Source: Erysipelotrichaceae bacterium (GTDB lineage Bacteria; Bacillota_I; Bacilli_A; Erysipelotrichales; Coprobacillaceae). From it: a stretch of DNA of 47,805 bases. The position numbers and the translations under genes are program-made. The notes under the pieces were generated by a model that saw nothing but the letters and a program-made list of their open reading frames with translations, did not search any database and was not told where the DNA came from. Of the stretch, positions 31,087 to 38,791 are shown one piece after another (the stretch's first letter is position 1; the number at the start of each line of letters is the position of its first letter). The stretch is taken from the NCBI GenBank assembly GCA_017633115.1, contig JAGBPZ010000017.1, positions 1 to 47,805 of the forward strand, given 5' to 3'.

Positions 31087-31743
31087 ATGTCTTATCGTTT
31101 AATAATATTTGACATGGACGGAACGATTCTTGATACGCTTGATGATTTAAAGAACAGCCTCAATTATGCCCTGGCATGTAATCACTTGCCGTCAAGAAAT
31201 ACTCAGGAAGTCCGCAGTATGATTGGCAATGGTATTCGCCGTTTAGTCGAATTAGGTGTGCCTGCAGGCGCAAGCCTTGACGTTGTCGATCAGGTTTTCG
31301 CTGATTTCAAACCACACTATGATCAACACTGCCTTGATTTAACGCGTCCTTATCCAGGCATCATGGAACTTCTTAAAGAACTCAAAGCACAAGGCTATAA
31401 GCTGGCAGTTGTTTCCAATAAAGCTGACTCTGCCGTTCAATCATTAAGTCAACGATATTTTGCAGATTATTTTGACATTTCTGTTGGTGAGCGTCCAGAT
31501 GTCAGAAAAAAGCCGTTCCCAGATAGTGTCAATCAGGTCATGAAAGAACTCGACATTGCCGCTGAAGATACACTTTATGTAGGTGATAGTGAAGTTGATG
31601 TTGAAACCTGTCAAAATGCCAATCTTGATCTTATTTTAGTTGATTGGGGCTTTAGAGATCGGAAAATTTTGTTGACAATGCCGGCAAAAACTGTTATATC
31701 TATCCCGGACGAGTTGCTTCAACACTTAAAAAAGGCATGTTAG
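31087..31743 (+). CDS. HAD family phosphatase (phosphoglycolate phosphatase-like, Gph/PpaX)
   Basis: 218 residues with IIFDMDGTILDT (D9, D11), KLAVVSNKAD (motif II), a conserved Lys before PFPDSV, and TLYVGDSEVDVETC (motif IV), with a helical C1 cap. Likely a phosphoglycolate or pyrophosphate phosphatase. No ribosome site is visible: TATAAT (31073-31078) lies only 8 nt before ATG 31087, so the mRNA may be leaderless. Confidence 0.92.
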   Translation: MSYRLIIFDMDGTILDTLDDLKNSLNYALACNHLPSRNTQEVRSMIGNGIRRLVELGVPAGASLDVVDQVFADFKPHYDQHCLDLTRPYPGIMELLKELKAQGYKLAVVSNKADSAVQSLSQRYFADYFDISVGERPDVRKKPFPDSVNQVMKELDIAAEDTLYVGDSEVDVETCQNANLDLILVDWGFRDRKILLTMPAKTVISIPDELLQHLKKAC

Positions 31744-31770
31744 GAAAATCACTAATCTGATGTCGTTTAT

Positions 31771-31825
31771 TTCTTAAGAAATTCTTAAGAAATGGTTTGA
31801 TGTTTGTGTAAGTGTTTGTTATAAT
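31771..31825 (+). promoter_or_regulatory. Promoter of the NlpC/P60 gene with tandem palindromes
   Basis: TTCTTAAGAA occurs at 31771-31780 and again at 31782-31791, giving CTTAAG-N5-CTTAAG with an 11-bp period just upstream of TTGATG (31797-31802), 17 bp, TATAAT (31820-31825). The spacing fits an OmpR-family dimer and resembles the CiaR site of streptococci (NTTAAG-N5-WTTAAG). Confidence 0.65.
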
Positions 31826-31848
31826 AGACTCGTCTAGGAGATGAGTCG

Positions 31849-33285
31849 ATGAAAACTTTAAGCAAAAAAAGCAGTTTAAAGAAAAGAATAAATTCTATTA
31901 AAAAAACATTATTGGTTTTAACTCTATGCCTTGTTGGTATTCAGGCAGTAGGTTTTGATAAAGCAGACCGCATTCCACCAGTCATCAATTCTTCAAAAGT
32001 ATGGCTTCCATATGGTGAAACATTAACTGGTGAAGACTTAAATGTCACTGATGATAGCGGTGTTGATGATATGATCAACATTACTATTGATGAAGGTGAC
32101 TATAACAGTGGTGTTCTTGGCTTATACGAAGTCTATGTTACAGCAAGTGACTGGATGAAGAATTCAACAGAAAAAGTTGTTGAAGTTGAAGTCTATGATG
32201 CTTATCCACCAGTTATGGCTATCAAAGACGAAGATGCTACAATCCAGGTTGAAGCTGGTACAGATTTCGTTTATGGTGATTACATCAGCGCTATTGATGA
32301 TGTCGATGGTGATGTATCAGATCAGATCACAGGTGATGATGTTGATACTAAAAAATTAGGTGGTCAGGTTATTAAAGCCAAGGTACGCGATAATGCCGGC
32401 AATATGACTGAAGAAGAGTATGCAATCGATGTTGAAGATACAGTCGCACCTGTCTTTAAGTTTAAAAAAGGTAAGAACGCAAAAGTTGGTTACCAGGCTA
32501 AATTTGATTTAGATGATTATGTTGACATGGTTGATGCTGGTGATGACAACGCCACTATGACTGTTGAAGGCGATGTTGATACTTCAACTCTTGGTAAAGT
32601 CTCTAAGTTAAAACTTACAGGTGTTGATGCTTCAGGTAATATTTCTGAGGAAACTCTAAAAGTCACTTGTGCTGATTTGACAGCACCAAAACTTAAACTG
32701 AAATATGCATCTGCTACAGTTGAAATGAACAGCACTTTCAATCCACAAGAATTTGTTGCTAAAGCAAAAGATGATGTTGATGGTGATTTAACTAAGAAAG
32801 TCACAACTGACGGTGTTGTTGATACAAGCCAGAGTGGTCAGTACACTGTTACATTTGTTGTATCAGATAAAGCTGGTAACAAGACAACTGCAACTTTAGA
32901 TATTGAAGTTGTAGATGATATCAAGGCAACAGGATTGATCAATACTGCAAAAACTAAACTTGGACATGCTTATGTCTGGGGTGCAACTGGTCCTAACGTC
33001 TTTGACTGTTCAGGATTTACACGTTGGGTTTTCGCTCAGAATGGTATCTCATTACCTAGAACTGCAGCTGCTCAGTATAGTGCAACTAAGAGAGTCAGCA
33101 GAGGCGACTTAAGAAAAGGCGATTTGATTTTCTTTAAAGGCACAACAGGTAGAGGCGGTATCACTCACGTAGGTATTTACATCGGTGATGGCCAATTCAT
33201 CCATGCTGCAAACAGCGGCATTTCATACAATAACTTATCTGAAAGCTATTATTCAGCTCACTATGCTGGTGGCGGCAGACGATAA
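31849..33285 (+). CDS. Secreted NlpC/P60 endopeptidase with Ig-like repeats
   Basis: 478 residues. A long basic leader and hydrophobic segment (about 18-35) form a signal peptide. Four beta-sandwich modules follow (about 42-115, 120-196, 200-275 and 280-356), of the DUF5011/Ig-like type, with repeated DVDGD and AGN motifs. The C-terminal NlpC/P60 domain has C387 (FDCSGFTRW), H440 (ITHVGIYIG) and H452. It should cut peptidoglycan stem peptides. It is monocistronic. Confidence 0.95.
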   Translation: MKTLSKKSSLKKRINSIKKTLLVLTLCLVGIQAVGFDKADRIPPVINSSKVWLPYGETLTGEDLNVTDDSGVDDMINITIDEGDYNSGVLGLYEVYVTASDWMKNSTEKVVEVEVYDAYPPVMAIKDEDATIQVEAGTDFVYGDYISAIDDVDGDVSDQITGDDVDTKKLGGQVIKAKVRDNAGNMTEEEYAIDVEDTVAPVFKFKKGKNAKVGYQAKFDLDDYVDMVDAGDDNATMTVEGDVDTSTLGKVSKLKLTGVDASGNISEETLKVTCADLTAPKLKLKYASATVEMNSTFNPQEFVAKAKDDVDGDLTKKVTTDGVVDTSQSGQYTVTFVVSDKAGNKTTATLDIEVVDDIKATGLINTAKTKLGHAYVWGATGPNVFDCSGFTRWVFAQNGISLPRTAAAQYSATKRVSRGDLRKGDLIFFKGTTGRGGITHVGIYIGDGQFIHAANSGISYNNLSESYYSAHYAGGGRR

Positions 33286-33301
33286 GATTTAACGCAAAAA
33301 C

Positions 33302-33333
33302 AACGGCTTTAGTTGATTAACTGAAGCCGTTTT
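33302..33333 (+). terminator. Terminator after the NlpC/P60 gene
   Basis: A 13-bp stem (33302-33314 with 33319-33331, one wobble) with loop GATT, then TTTT. Confidence 0.85.
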
Positions 33334-33421
33334 AAATTGGCATTATTCAGTCGAAATCAAGGCAAAGCTGCCCTCAGATGTGAAAGATTTAATTCGATTT
33401 CAGTTTTTTTCGGCGTTTTAA

Positions 33422-33449
33422 TTGATTTCAAAACTGATTTTGTTACAAT
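33422..33449 (+). promoter_or_regulatory. Promoter of the AI-2E family gene
   Basis: TTGATT (33422-33427), 16 bp, TACAAT (33444-33449). Confidence 0.6.
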
Positions 33450-33477
33450 GTATTTGTGCTAAAGGAAGTGGTTAAAA

Positions 33478-34635
33478 ATGAAGTGGAAAGAAAGAATTAG
33501 AAACAGCTCATGGTATTCAACTGCAGTAGCCTTATGCATTGCGGTCGTTTTGTATGTCTTCCTTACTCATTTGGCCACTGTTAAGCACATTCTAGGTGTC
33601 TTGATTGGTTTTATCAAACCGGTAATCACAGCGTTGATTATTGCTTATGTTTTAGATCCAATCGTTAGATTCTTTGAAAGACTGTTCAACAAGAAACTTA
33701 AGTCACCAACTGCTTCCCGTAACATTGCTACATTGATTACCTTTGTCATGGTAATCATAATCATGGTTATCATTGCCTATGAATTAATTCCACAACTCGC
33801 CAATAGTGTAATGACGTTCTTGGGCAATCTTGACAGTTACAATGCCAGCTTTGAAGCCTGGTTACGTACTCTTGACTTTATGACACCAGAGCATGTGACA
33901 AGTATTATGGAACACCTGAATCGTCTCAGAAATATTGCTGAAACATTAGGCACAGTCATTGTCAATAATGCAACAGATGTTTTACATGTGTCATTTAATA
34001 TCGGTTCGATGATTATTAATGGTTTCATTTCATTCATTCTCGCAATGTATATGTTGACTTATAAAAACAAGCAGCTTGCCAGTTTTGAAAAAATGTTCCG
34101 CGTTGTAATGAGTGATGAAGCTTATGGTAATTTCACGACCTTTATCATGAAATGCAACTATATTCTGATTCGCTTTATCAGCTGTGACCTTTTAGATGGT
34201 TTGATCGTCGGCGTAGCTAATGCGGTCTTTATGACTATTATGGGCATGAGCTATGTGCCACTTATTTCTGTCATCGTTGGGGTAACAAACCTGGCACCTA
34301 CATTTGGTCCATTTGTTGGCGGCTTTGTTGGCGCATCAATTCTCTTATTAGTCAATCCAATGCATGCATTGATCTTCTTGATCTTCACGTTGTCATTACA
34401 GCAGGTTGATGGTTATGTTATCAAGCCATTATTGTTTGCAGATGCATTTGAAATTCCATCAATGTGGGTATTGATTTCAATTGTTGTTGGGGGTCGTATG
34501 TTTGGTGTCTGGGGCATTATTCTTGGTATCCCAACAGCAGCCATTATTGACTTCACTTATCAGGAAATTATCTATCCACAACTTGAACGCAGGAAGGAAA
34601 AAATGCTGGCAAAACAGGAAAATATTGAACCTTAA
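33478..34635 (+). CDS. AI-2E family transporter
   Basis: 385 residues with about seven to eight membrane helices (for example ALCIAVVLYVFL, VITALIIAYVLDPIV, FVMVIIIMVIIAYEL and MINGFISFILAMYML) and the conserved C-terminal half IMGMSYVPLISVIVG...APTFGPFVGGF and PSMWVLISIVVGGRMFG. Family members export the quorum signal AI-2 or act as ion transporters; the substrate here is not known. AAAGGAAGTGG precedes ATG 33478. Confidence 0.93.
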   Translation: MKWKERIRNSSWYSTAVALCIAVVLYVFLTHLATVKHILGVLIGFIKPVITALIIAYVLDPIVRFFERLFNKKLKSPTASRNIATLITFVMVIIIMVIIAYELIPQLANSVMTFLGNLDSYNASFEAWLRTLDFMTPEHVTSIMEHLNRLRNIAETLGTVIVNNATDVLHVSFNIGSMIINGFISFILAMYMLTYKNKQLASFEKMFRVVMSDEAYGNFTTFIMKCNYILIRFISCDLLDGLIVGVANAVFMTIMGMSYVPLISVIVGVTNLAPTFGPFVGGFVGASILLLVNPMHALIFLIFTLSLQQVDGYVIKPLLFADAFEIPSMWVLISIVVGGRMFGVWGIILGIPTAAIIDFTYQEIIYPQLERRKEKMLAKQENIEP

Positions 34636-34660
34636 TAGACCACAAAAGTGGTCTATTTTT
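34636..34660 (+). terminator. Terminator after the AI-2E family gene
   Basis: TAGACCAC (34636-34643), loop AAAA, GTGGTCTA (34648-34655), T-rich tail. Confidence 0.88.
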
Positions 34661-34697
34661 ATATTTTGAAAAGATTAAAAAAGTGTTCCTAAATCGC

Positions 34698-34726
34698 TTG
34701 CAAGCGCTTACATTATAGTGTATATT
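34698..34726 (+). promoter_or_regulatory. Promoter overlapped by a cre-like site
   Basis: TTGCAA (34698-34703), 17 bp, TATATT (34721-34726). TGCAAGCGCTTACA (34699-34712) matches the cre consensus at 13 of 14 positions and covers the -35, as for CcpA repression. Confidence 0.65.
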
Positions 34727-34732
34727 ATAAGT

Positions 34733-35190
34733 GCAAGGTAAGAAACGAATTCTTATCTGAGACAAAAGATACTTTGAATATTGCTCCTGGCATAACAAAT
34801 AATGATTGTGAGCGTCATTAGGCAAAGCCAGACAAGAAACTACCCATTATTAATATTTAACATCGCATAAGTTAAAGATTCAAAAGCAATAATAATACTG
34901 AATCTTTATAAACAATTCGTTATTATTTATTAATAGAAGGCTGTTCTGCTTGTCGTTTGTTGGTGGCACAATAGGTTGTGACGATGATTCAAAAGCCCAT
35001 ATACAAAGAGACTATTTAAGGGATCCCGCGATATATACAAATAGTGACATTAGTCAGAGGTATAGGCAGAGTAAGAGGCTATTAAAATATTCACATATAC
35101 CATCACACTAGGGGTTTCGAGCAATAATAAAAATCAAAGTATCTTTTTTGCTGGGTTAAAAAAATATATTTTTTTAAAAAATCATTAAAC
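34733..35190 (+). ncRNA. Gene-free stretch with strong potential structure, candidate long RNA
   Basis: About 460 bp behind the cre-overlapped promoter hold no convincing protein frame but several paired segments: TAAGAA/TTCTTA (34739-34755), CTGGC/GCCAG (34787-34831) enclosing TAATGA/TCATTA, AAAGATTCA/TGAATCTTT (34874-34907), GGCT/AGCC (34939-34997) enclosing TCGT/ACGA and CACAA/TTGTG, and ACTATTT/AAATAGT (35011-35045) enclosing GGGATCCC. A single large structured RNA is possible, and so is a decayed gene. I see no clear terminator before 35190. The ends are estimates. Confidence 0.35.
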
Positions 35191-35192
35191 AC

Positions 35193-35220
35193 TTGTAAAC
35201 GCTTACGTGTTTGTTATAAT
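35193..35220 (+). promoter_or_regulatory. Second promoter overlapped by a cre-like site
   Basis: TTGTAA (35193-35198), 16 bp, TATAAT (35215-35220). TGTAAACGCTTACG (35194-35207) matches the cre consensus at 13 of 14 positions. Confidence 0.7.
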
Positions 35221-35226
35221 TAGATT

Positions 35227-35286
35227 AGCAATAAAAGGTTGCCCCTCAAGCTTGGTTCAAATCCCCCTTTGAACTAGGCTTTTTTA
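35227..35286 (+). ncRNA. Candidate CcpA-controlled small RNA with C-rich anti-Shine-Dalgarno loop
   Basis: A roughly 60-nt transcript begins after the cre-overlapped promoter and ends in a 12-bp terminator (35250-35261 with 35268-35279, two wobbles) whose loop is TCCCCC, followed by Ts. A second C-rich stretch, GCCCCTC, lies at 35241-35247. Loops of this kind (UCCCC) are the pairing elements of Gram-positive regulators such as RsaE/RoxS and RsaI. No frame is present. It ends 43 nt before the LRR gene. Confidence 0.6.
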
Positions 35287-35329
35287 TTTGTCGCTTCTTT
35301 GTTATAATGAAGCACGGAGAGTGATACAT

Positions 35330-36079
35330 ATGGAATTTGTAATTGAAAACAATCAGTTAATACAATACATCGATCAGGGACAGACAGAAATCACGATTCC
35401 TAAAGAAGCAGAAGTGATTTCCGAGATGTTGTTTCGTGGTAACGACTCATTAGAATCAGTGACTCTTTCTGAAGGTGTCAAAAAGATAGGCCGTGGTGCT
35501 TTTAGTGATTGCCACCATTTAAAATCAGTCATCCTTCCAGATTCTTTGGAAGAAATTGAAGATGGTGCTTTTTTAGGCTGTCATGCCCTGACTTCATTGA
35601 CATTGCCAGAATCATTGACTTATATGTCACGTGCTTTGCCAACAATGGTGCCAGTACATTTGACACGTCATGGAAGAAAAACAACGATTACTTTAAAAGA
35701 TAAAGATTTCCATCTCAATGATTCATTCATGGCTGGTCGCGATAATGACTATTTCCACAGCTTATGTATTTATCAGGAAGGGGAATTGCGTGAAATCTTT
35801 GATTTGATCAAGGATATGGATTATCGTATTCCTGCAGCTTTCGTATTGTGGGATCTTGAACAGGATCAATATTATAAAGACTTTATTGAACGCAATACGA
35901 TTCGTAGTTTTCGCTACATGATGGATACTCATGATGAAACGCATTTGCGCTTTATGCTTGATTACTTAAGCGAAAAGAATACCAATAGTGTGATTAAGTA
36001 TGCTCACAAAACAAACAATACTGAAGCCTTAAATATTATTGAAACCTATTTAAAGGAAAGAGAACATGCCAAAGATTAA
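35330..36079 (+). CDS. Leucine-rich repeat (BspA-type) protein
   Basis: The start is ATG 35330 after CGGAGAG; TATAAT (35303-35308) gives a leader of about 16 nt. The 249-residue product has two to three LRR_5 units (LESVTLSEGVKKIGRGAFSD, LKSVILPDSLEEIEDGAFLG) at about 35-100 and a helical, charged C-terminal half. No signal peptide is present, so it acts inside the cell, unlike most BspA proteins. It overlaps the next HAD gene by 14 nt. Confidence 0.88.
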   Translation: MEFVIENNQLIQYIDQGQTEITIPKEAEVISEMLFRGNDSLESVTLSEGVKKIGRGAFSDCHHLKSVILPDSLEEIEDGAFLGCHALTSLTLPESLTYMSRALPTMVPVHLTRHGRKTTITLKDKDFHLNDSFMAGRDNDYFHSLCIYQEGELREIFDLIKDMDYRIPAAFVLWDLEQDQYYKDFIERNTIRSFRYMMDTHDETHLRFMLDYLSEKNTNSVIKYAHKTNNTEALNIIETYLKEREHAKD

Positions 36080-36725
36080 ATGTGCCATCTTCGATATGGA
36101 TGGTTTGATGTTCAATACCGAATATATCCGTGGTGTTATGCTGATCGACGTAGCTGCTGAATTTGGCTACACAGTGACAATGGCTACCCGCTGTAAAATG
36201 TTAGGGCGCTCTCGAGCAGATATCTATGATATTTTACGCGGTGATTGTGGAGCCGATTTTCCTGTCGACGCTATTTTGAAAGAACGTACAAAACGTGAAG
36301 AAGTCTATTATCAGGAACACGGTGTTCCTGTCAAAAAGGGATTGTTTAATTTATTGCGTTACTTAAAATCACAAAATATTTTAGTGGCAGTTTGTTCATC
36401 AACTGCACTTGATATAGTTGAAAGACGATTGGAGGCAACAGGCGTCAAGCCTTATATTGACTATGTCGTAGGTGGCAATATGGTTAAACACAGTAAGCCA
36501 GATCCAACCATATTCCTATTGGCAAAAGATTATTTCCATATGGATGCTAAAGATTGTATGATCTTTGAGGATTCGAAAGATGGCATCTTAGCTGCATACA
36601 ATGCGCATATACCAGTGATTTGTGTGCCAGATCTTGTTGAGCATGATGATGACATTACTAAGCTGACATACCGTACCGTTAAAGATTTAGATGAAGTAAT
36701 TGATGTATTAGAGGAGGATGCATGA
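36066..36725 (+). CDS. HAD family hydrolase (beta-phosphoglucomutase-like)
   Basis: 219 residues: CAIFDMDGLMFNTE (D10, D12), helical cap, LVAVCSSTAL (motif II), KPDPTIF (conserved Lys) and CMIFEDSKDGILAA (motif IV). It belongs to the group with C1 caps that holds beta-phosphoglucomutases and sugar phosphatases. It overlaps the LRR gene (14 nt) and the next HAD gene (ATGA at 36722), so all three are one operon. Confidence 0.93.
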   Translation: MPKIKCAIFDMDGLMFNTEYIRGVMLIDVAAEFGYTVTMATRCKMLGRSRADIYDILRGDCGADFPVDAILKERTKREEVYYQEHGVPVKKGLFNLLRYLKSQNILVAVCSSTALDIVERRLEATGVKPYIDYVVGGNMVKHSKPDPTIFLLAKDYFHMDAKDCMIFEDSKDGILAAYNAHIPVICVPDLVEHDDDITKLTYRTVKDLDEVIDVLEEDA

Positions 36726-37384
36726 TGTTACCAGAAATGAAAGCCGCCATCTTTGATCTAGATGGTGTTCTTCTTGATTCAATGGATATCTGGGTCGATG
36801 TTGACAAAGAATTCTTTGAGATGCATGGTATGGACTATACACCAGAAATCAGTAAGCATCTTTCGACTCTTAACATGGAGCAGGGTGCTAAATATATGAT
36901 CAATGACTTTCAGCTTGATTTGACGGTTGACGAAGTGATGAAACAACTTCTTGATATTGTCATGGATATGTATTTACATGATATCGATGTTAAACCTGGG
37001 GTTTTGGAACTGTTAGAGCTCATAAGTAAACAAGGTATCCCAATTGGCCTTGCAACTTCAAACACACATGAACTTGTCGGTGCTTCACTTAAAGCTCATG
37101 GCCTCAATCATTTTTTTAAGGCCGTTGTGACTTGTAACGATGTAGGTGCAGATAAAGGGTCCACAAAAGTTTATGATCGCTGCTGCGAGATTATGGATGC
37201 AGATATTGCCCAAACATACGTCTTTGAAGATTCGCTTCATGCTATCGCCACATTAAATGAGTCAGATTACATCACTGTTGGTGTTTATGACCCGTATAGT
37301 GAGGTGGAACAATACATGATTGAAGAAATCAGTGATATATATGTCAAAGATCTCAATGATTTTATTAAGAAAATGAAAATTTAA
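36722..37384 (+). CDS. HAD family hydrolase (beta-phosphoglucomutase-like)
   Basis: 220 residues: AAIFDLDGVLLDSMD (D12, D14), IGLATSNTHE (motif II) and YVFEDSLHAIATL (motif IV). A paralogue of the gene before it. Start at ATG 36722 (overlapping the previous stop) or 36725, both served by GAGGAGG at 36711-36717. The substrate is unknown. Confidence 0.92.
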   Translation: MMLPEMKAAIFDLDGVLLDSMDIWVDVDKEFFEMHGMDYTPEISKHLSTLNMEQGAKYMINDFQLDLTVDEVMKQLLDIVMDMYLHDIDVKPGVLELLELISKQGIPIGLATSNTHELVGASLKAHGLNHFFKAVVTCNDVGADKGSTKVYDRCCEIMDADIAQTYVFEDSLHAIATLNESDYITVGVYDPYSEVEQYMIEEISDIYVKDLNDFIKKMKI

Positions 37385-37426
37385 TAAGTGTTCACATTGG
37401 ATTCATAATGTAAGACTATAGTAAAT

Positions 37427-37455
37427 TTGACAAAAGAATTTGTCACATTCATAAA
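37427..37455 (+). promoter_or_regulatory. Promoter overlapped by an inverted repeat
   Basis: TTGACA (37427-37432), 17 bp, CATAAA (37450-37455). TGACAAA-AGAA-TTTGTCA (37428-37445) is a perfect 7-bp inverted repeat across the -35 and spacer. Confidence 0.5.
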
Positions 37456-37487
37456 TTTTCCTTTCTTAAAATATTTTTGACAAAAAG

Positions 37488-37518
37488 AGATGCCGCACCC
37501 CCGGCATCTTTCTTTTTG
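37488..37518 (+). terminator. Strong terminator with C-rich loop, possibly the end of a short RNA
   Basis: AGATGCCG (37488-37495), loop CACCCC, CGGCATCT (37502-37509), TTCTTTTT. It closes the LRR-HAD-HAD operon about 100 nt downstream, and would also end a transcript of about 55 nt from the promoter at 37427. Confidence 0.88.
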
Positions 37519-37567
37519 TCTGTGAACGTGTTAAAATGAGCCATATTTCAAAAAAGGAGTGACCCTT

Positions 37568-38722
37568 ATGCCAACAATTAGACTCTACGATCAAACACCA
37601 TATGAAACAGAATTCAACGCAATTATTAAAACCGTTGAAGTTGAAAAGAAACGTACTTTGATTACTCTTAATCAGACTCTGTTTTTCCCTGAAGAGGGTG
37701 GTCAGGAATGTGATGAAGGCACAATCAATGGTTTAACGGTTACTCATGTAGCAATTAAAGATGGTGTCATCATTCATACATTAAAAGGTCGCATAGAAGA
37801 TTTAACACCAGGTATGAGTGTTCATGGTGTTATTGACTGGACTCACCGTTTTGATCAGATGCAGAATCACAGTGCTGAGCATCTTGTCTCGGGTATTGTC
37901 CATAATCATTTTGGATATGATAATGTAGGGTTTCATTTAAGTCGCAATGAAATGACCGTCGATTATAATGGACCTTTGAGTGATGAGGACATTCGTTTTG
38001 TTGAAGATCAAGTCAATGTGGCTATTACCAGTAATGTAGCCATCAAATGTGAATATCCTGATCCATCAAAGCTTCCCGAAATAGATTATCGTTCAAAACT
38101 GGAATTGACTGAAGATGTGCGTATTGTCACCGTAGAAGGTTATGATGTTTGTGCCTGCTGTGCGCCTCATGTACGTACCACAGGAGAAATTGGACAGTTA
38201 AGAATCATTCGTTGGATTCGTAACAAACAGGGCATCAGACTATGGCTGATCGCTGGCCAGCGTGCGTTAAAGTATGAACAGAAAGATTTTGATAACCTTA
38301 CGGAAATCTATCATCTTTTAAGTGCCAATCAGACCAGTGTTGTCAAACATGTGAACCGTCTGAATGAAGAAAACGGCCAATTAAAGAAGGCTATGCATGA
38401 TATGGCTTTACATTATATGCAGGAAAAAGTTGAACAGCTGAAAACTCAAACTCATATTTATCTGTTTGAAGACAACTTGTCATCAGGCATGATTCGCGAC
38501 ATGATCAATTATATGCTTGAAGTCAGCGCAGGTTATGTCGGTGTTTTTAATGGAAATGATCAACAAGGCTACCGCTATGTGATTGCAGCAAAATCATTAG
38601 ATGCCCGTACGATTGGCACACTGCTAAGAGATGCCGGTGGTAAAGGTGGTGGCAAGATGGAAATGATACAGGGTTTCATCAAATTGACACACGATGAATT
38701 AAGCGGACTATTACCTCATTAA
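37568..38722 (+). CDS. Alanyl-tRNA editing protein, AlaX-L type
   Basis: The start is ATG 37568, 9 nt after AAGGAG; a GTG at 37559 abuts the site. The 384-residue product contains a beta-barrel N-terminal part (FFPEEGGQECDEG), the zinc motif HSAEH (HxxxH) and CACCAPH, and a C-terminal DHHA1-like domain ending in DAGGKGGG. It deacylates Ser- or Gly-tRNA-Ala in trans. A coiled segment joins the two parts. It is monocistronic. Confidence 0.94.
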   Translation: MPTIRLYDQTPYETEFNAIIKTVEVEKKRTLITLNQTLFFPEEGGQECDEGTINGLTVTHVAIKDGVIIHTLKGRIEDLTPGMSVHGVIDWTHRFDQMQNHSAEHLVSGIVHNHFGYDNVGFHLSRNEMTVDYNGPLSDEDIRFVEDQVNVAITSNVAIKCEYPDPSKLPEIDYRSKLELTEDVRIVTVEGYDVCACCAPHVRTTGEIGQLRIIRWIRNKQGIRLWLIAGQRALKYEQKDFDNLTEIYHLLSANQTSVVKHVNRLNEENGQLKKAMHDMALHYMQEKVEQLKTQTHIYLFEDNLSSGMIRDMINYMLEVSAGYVGVFNGNDQQGYRYVIAAKSLDARTIGTLLRDAGGKGGGKMEMIQGFIKLTHDELSGLLPH

Positions 38723-38791
38723 TTATCTGTGATAGCTTGCAAAATAAGAAAAGGTCAGTATAATGTGGTTTAAATTGAGGGGGAACTTAAT

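Noticed and set aside
31807-31822. WalR box (TGTWAH-N5-TGTWAH) at the NlpC/P60 promoter
   Set aside because: The two halves are 4, not 5, bases apart and the first has G at the last position.
35254-35264. tRNA-like T-arm sequence GGTTCAAATCC
   Set aside because: No acceptor, D or anticodon arm surrounds it; it is one side of a terminator stem.
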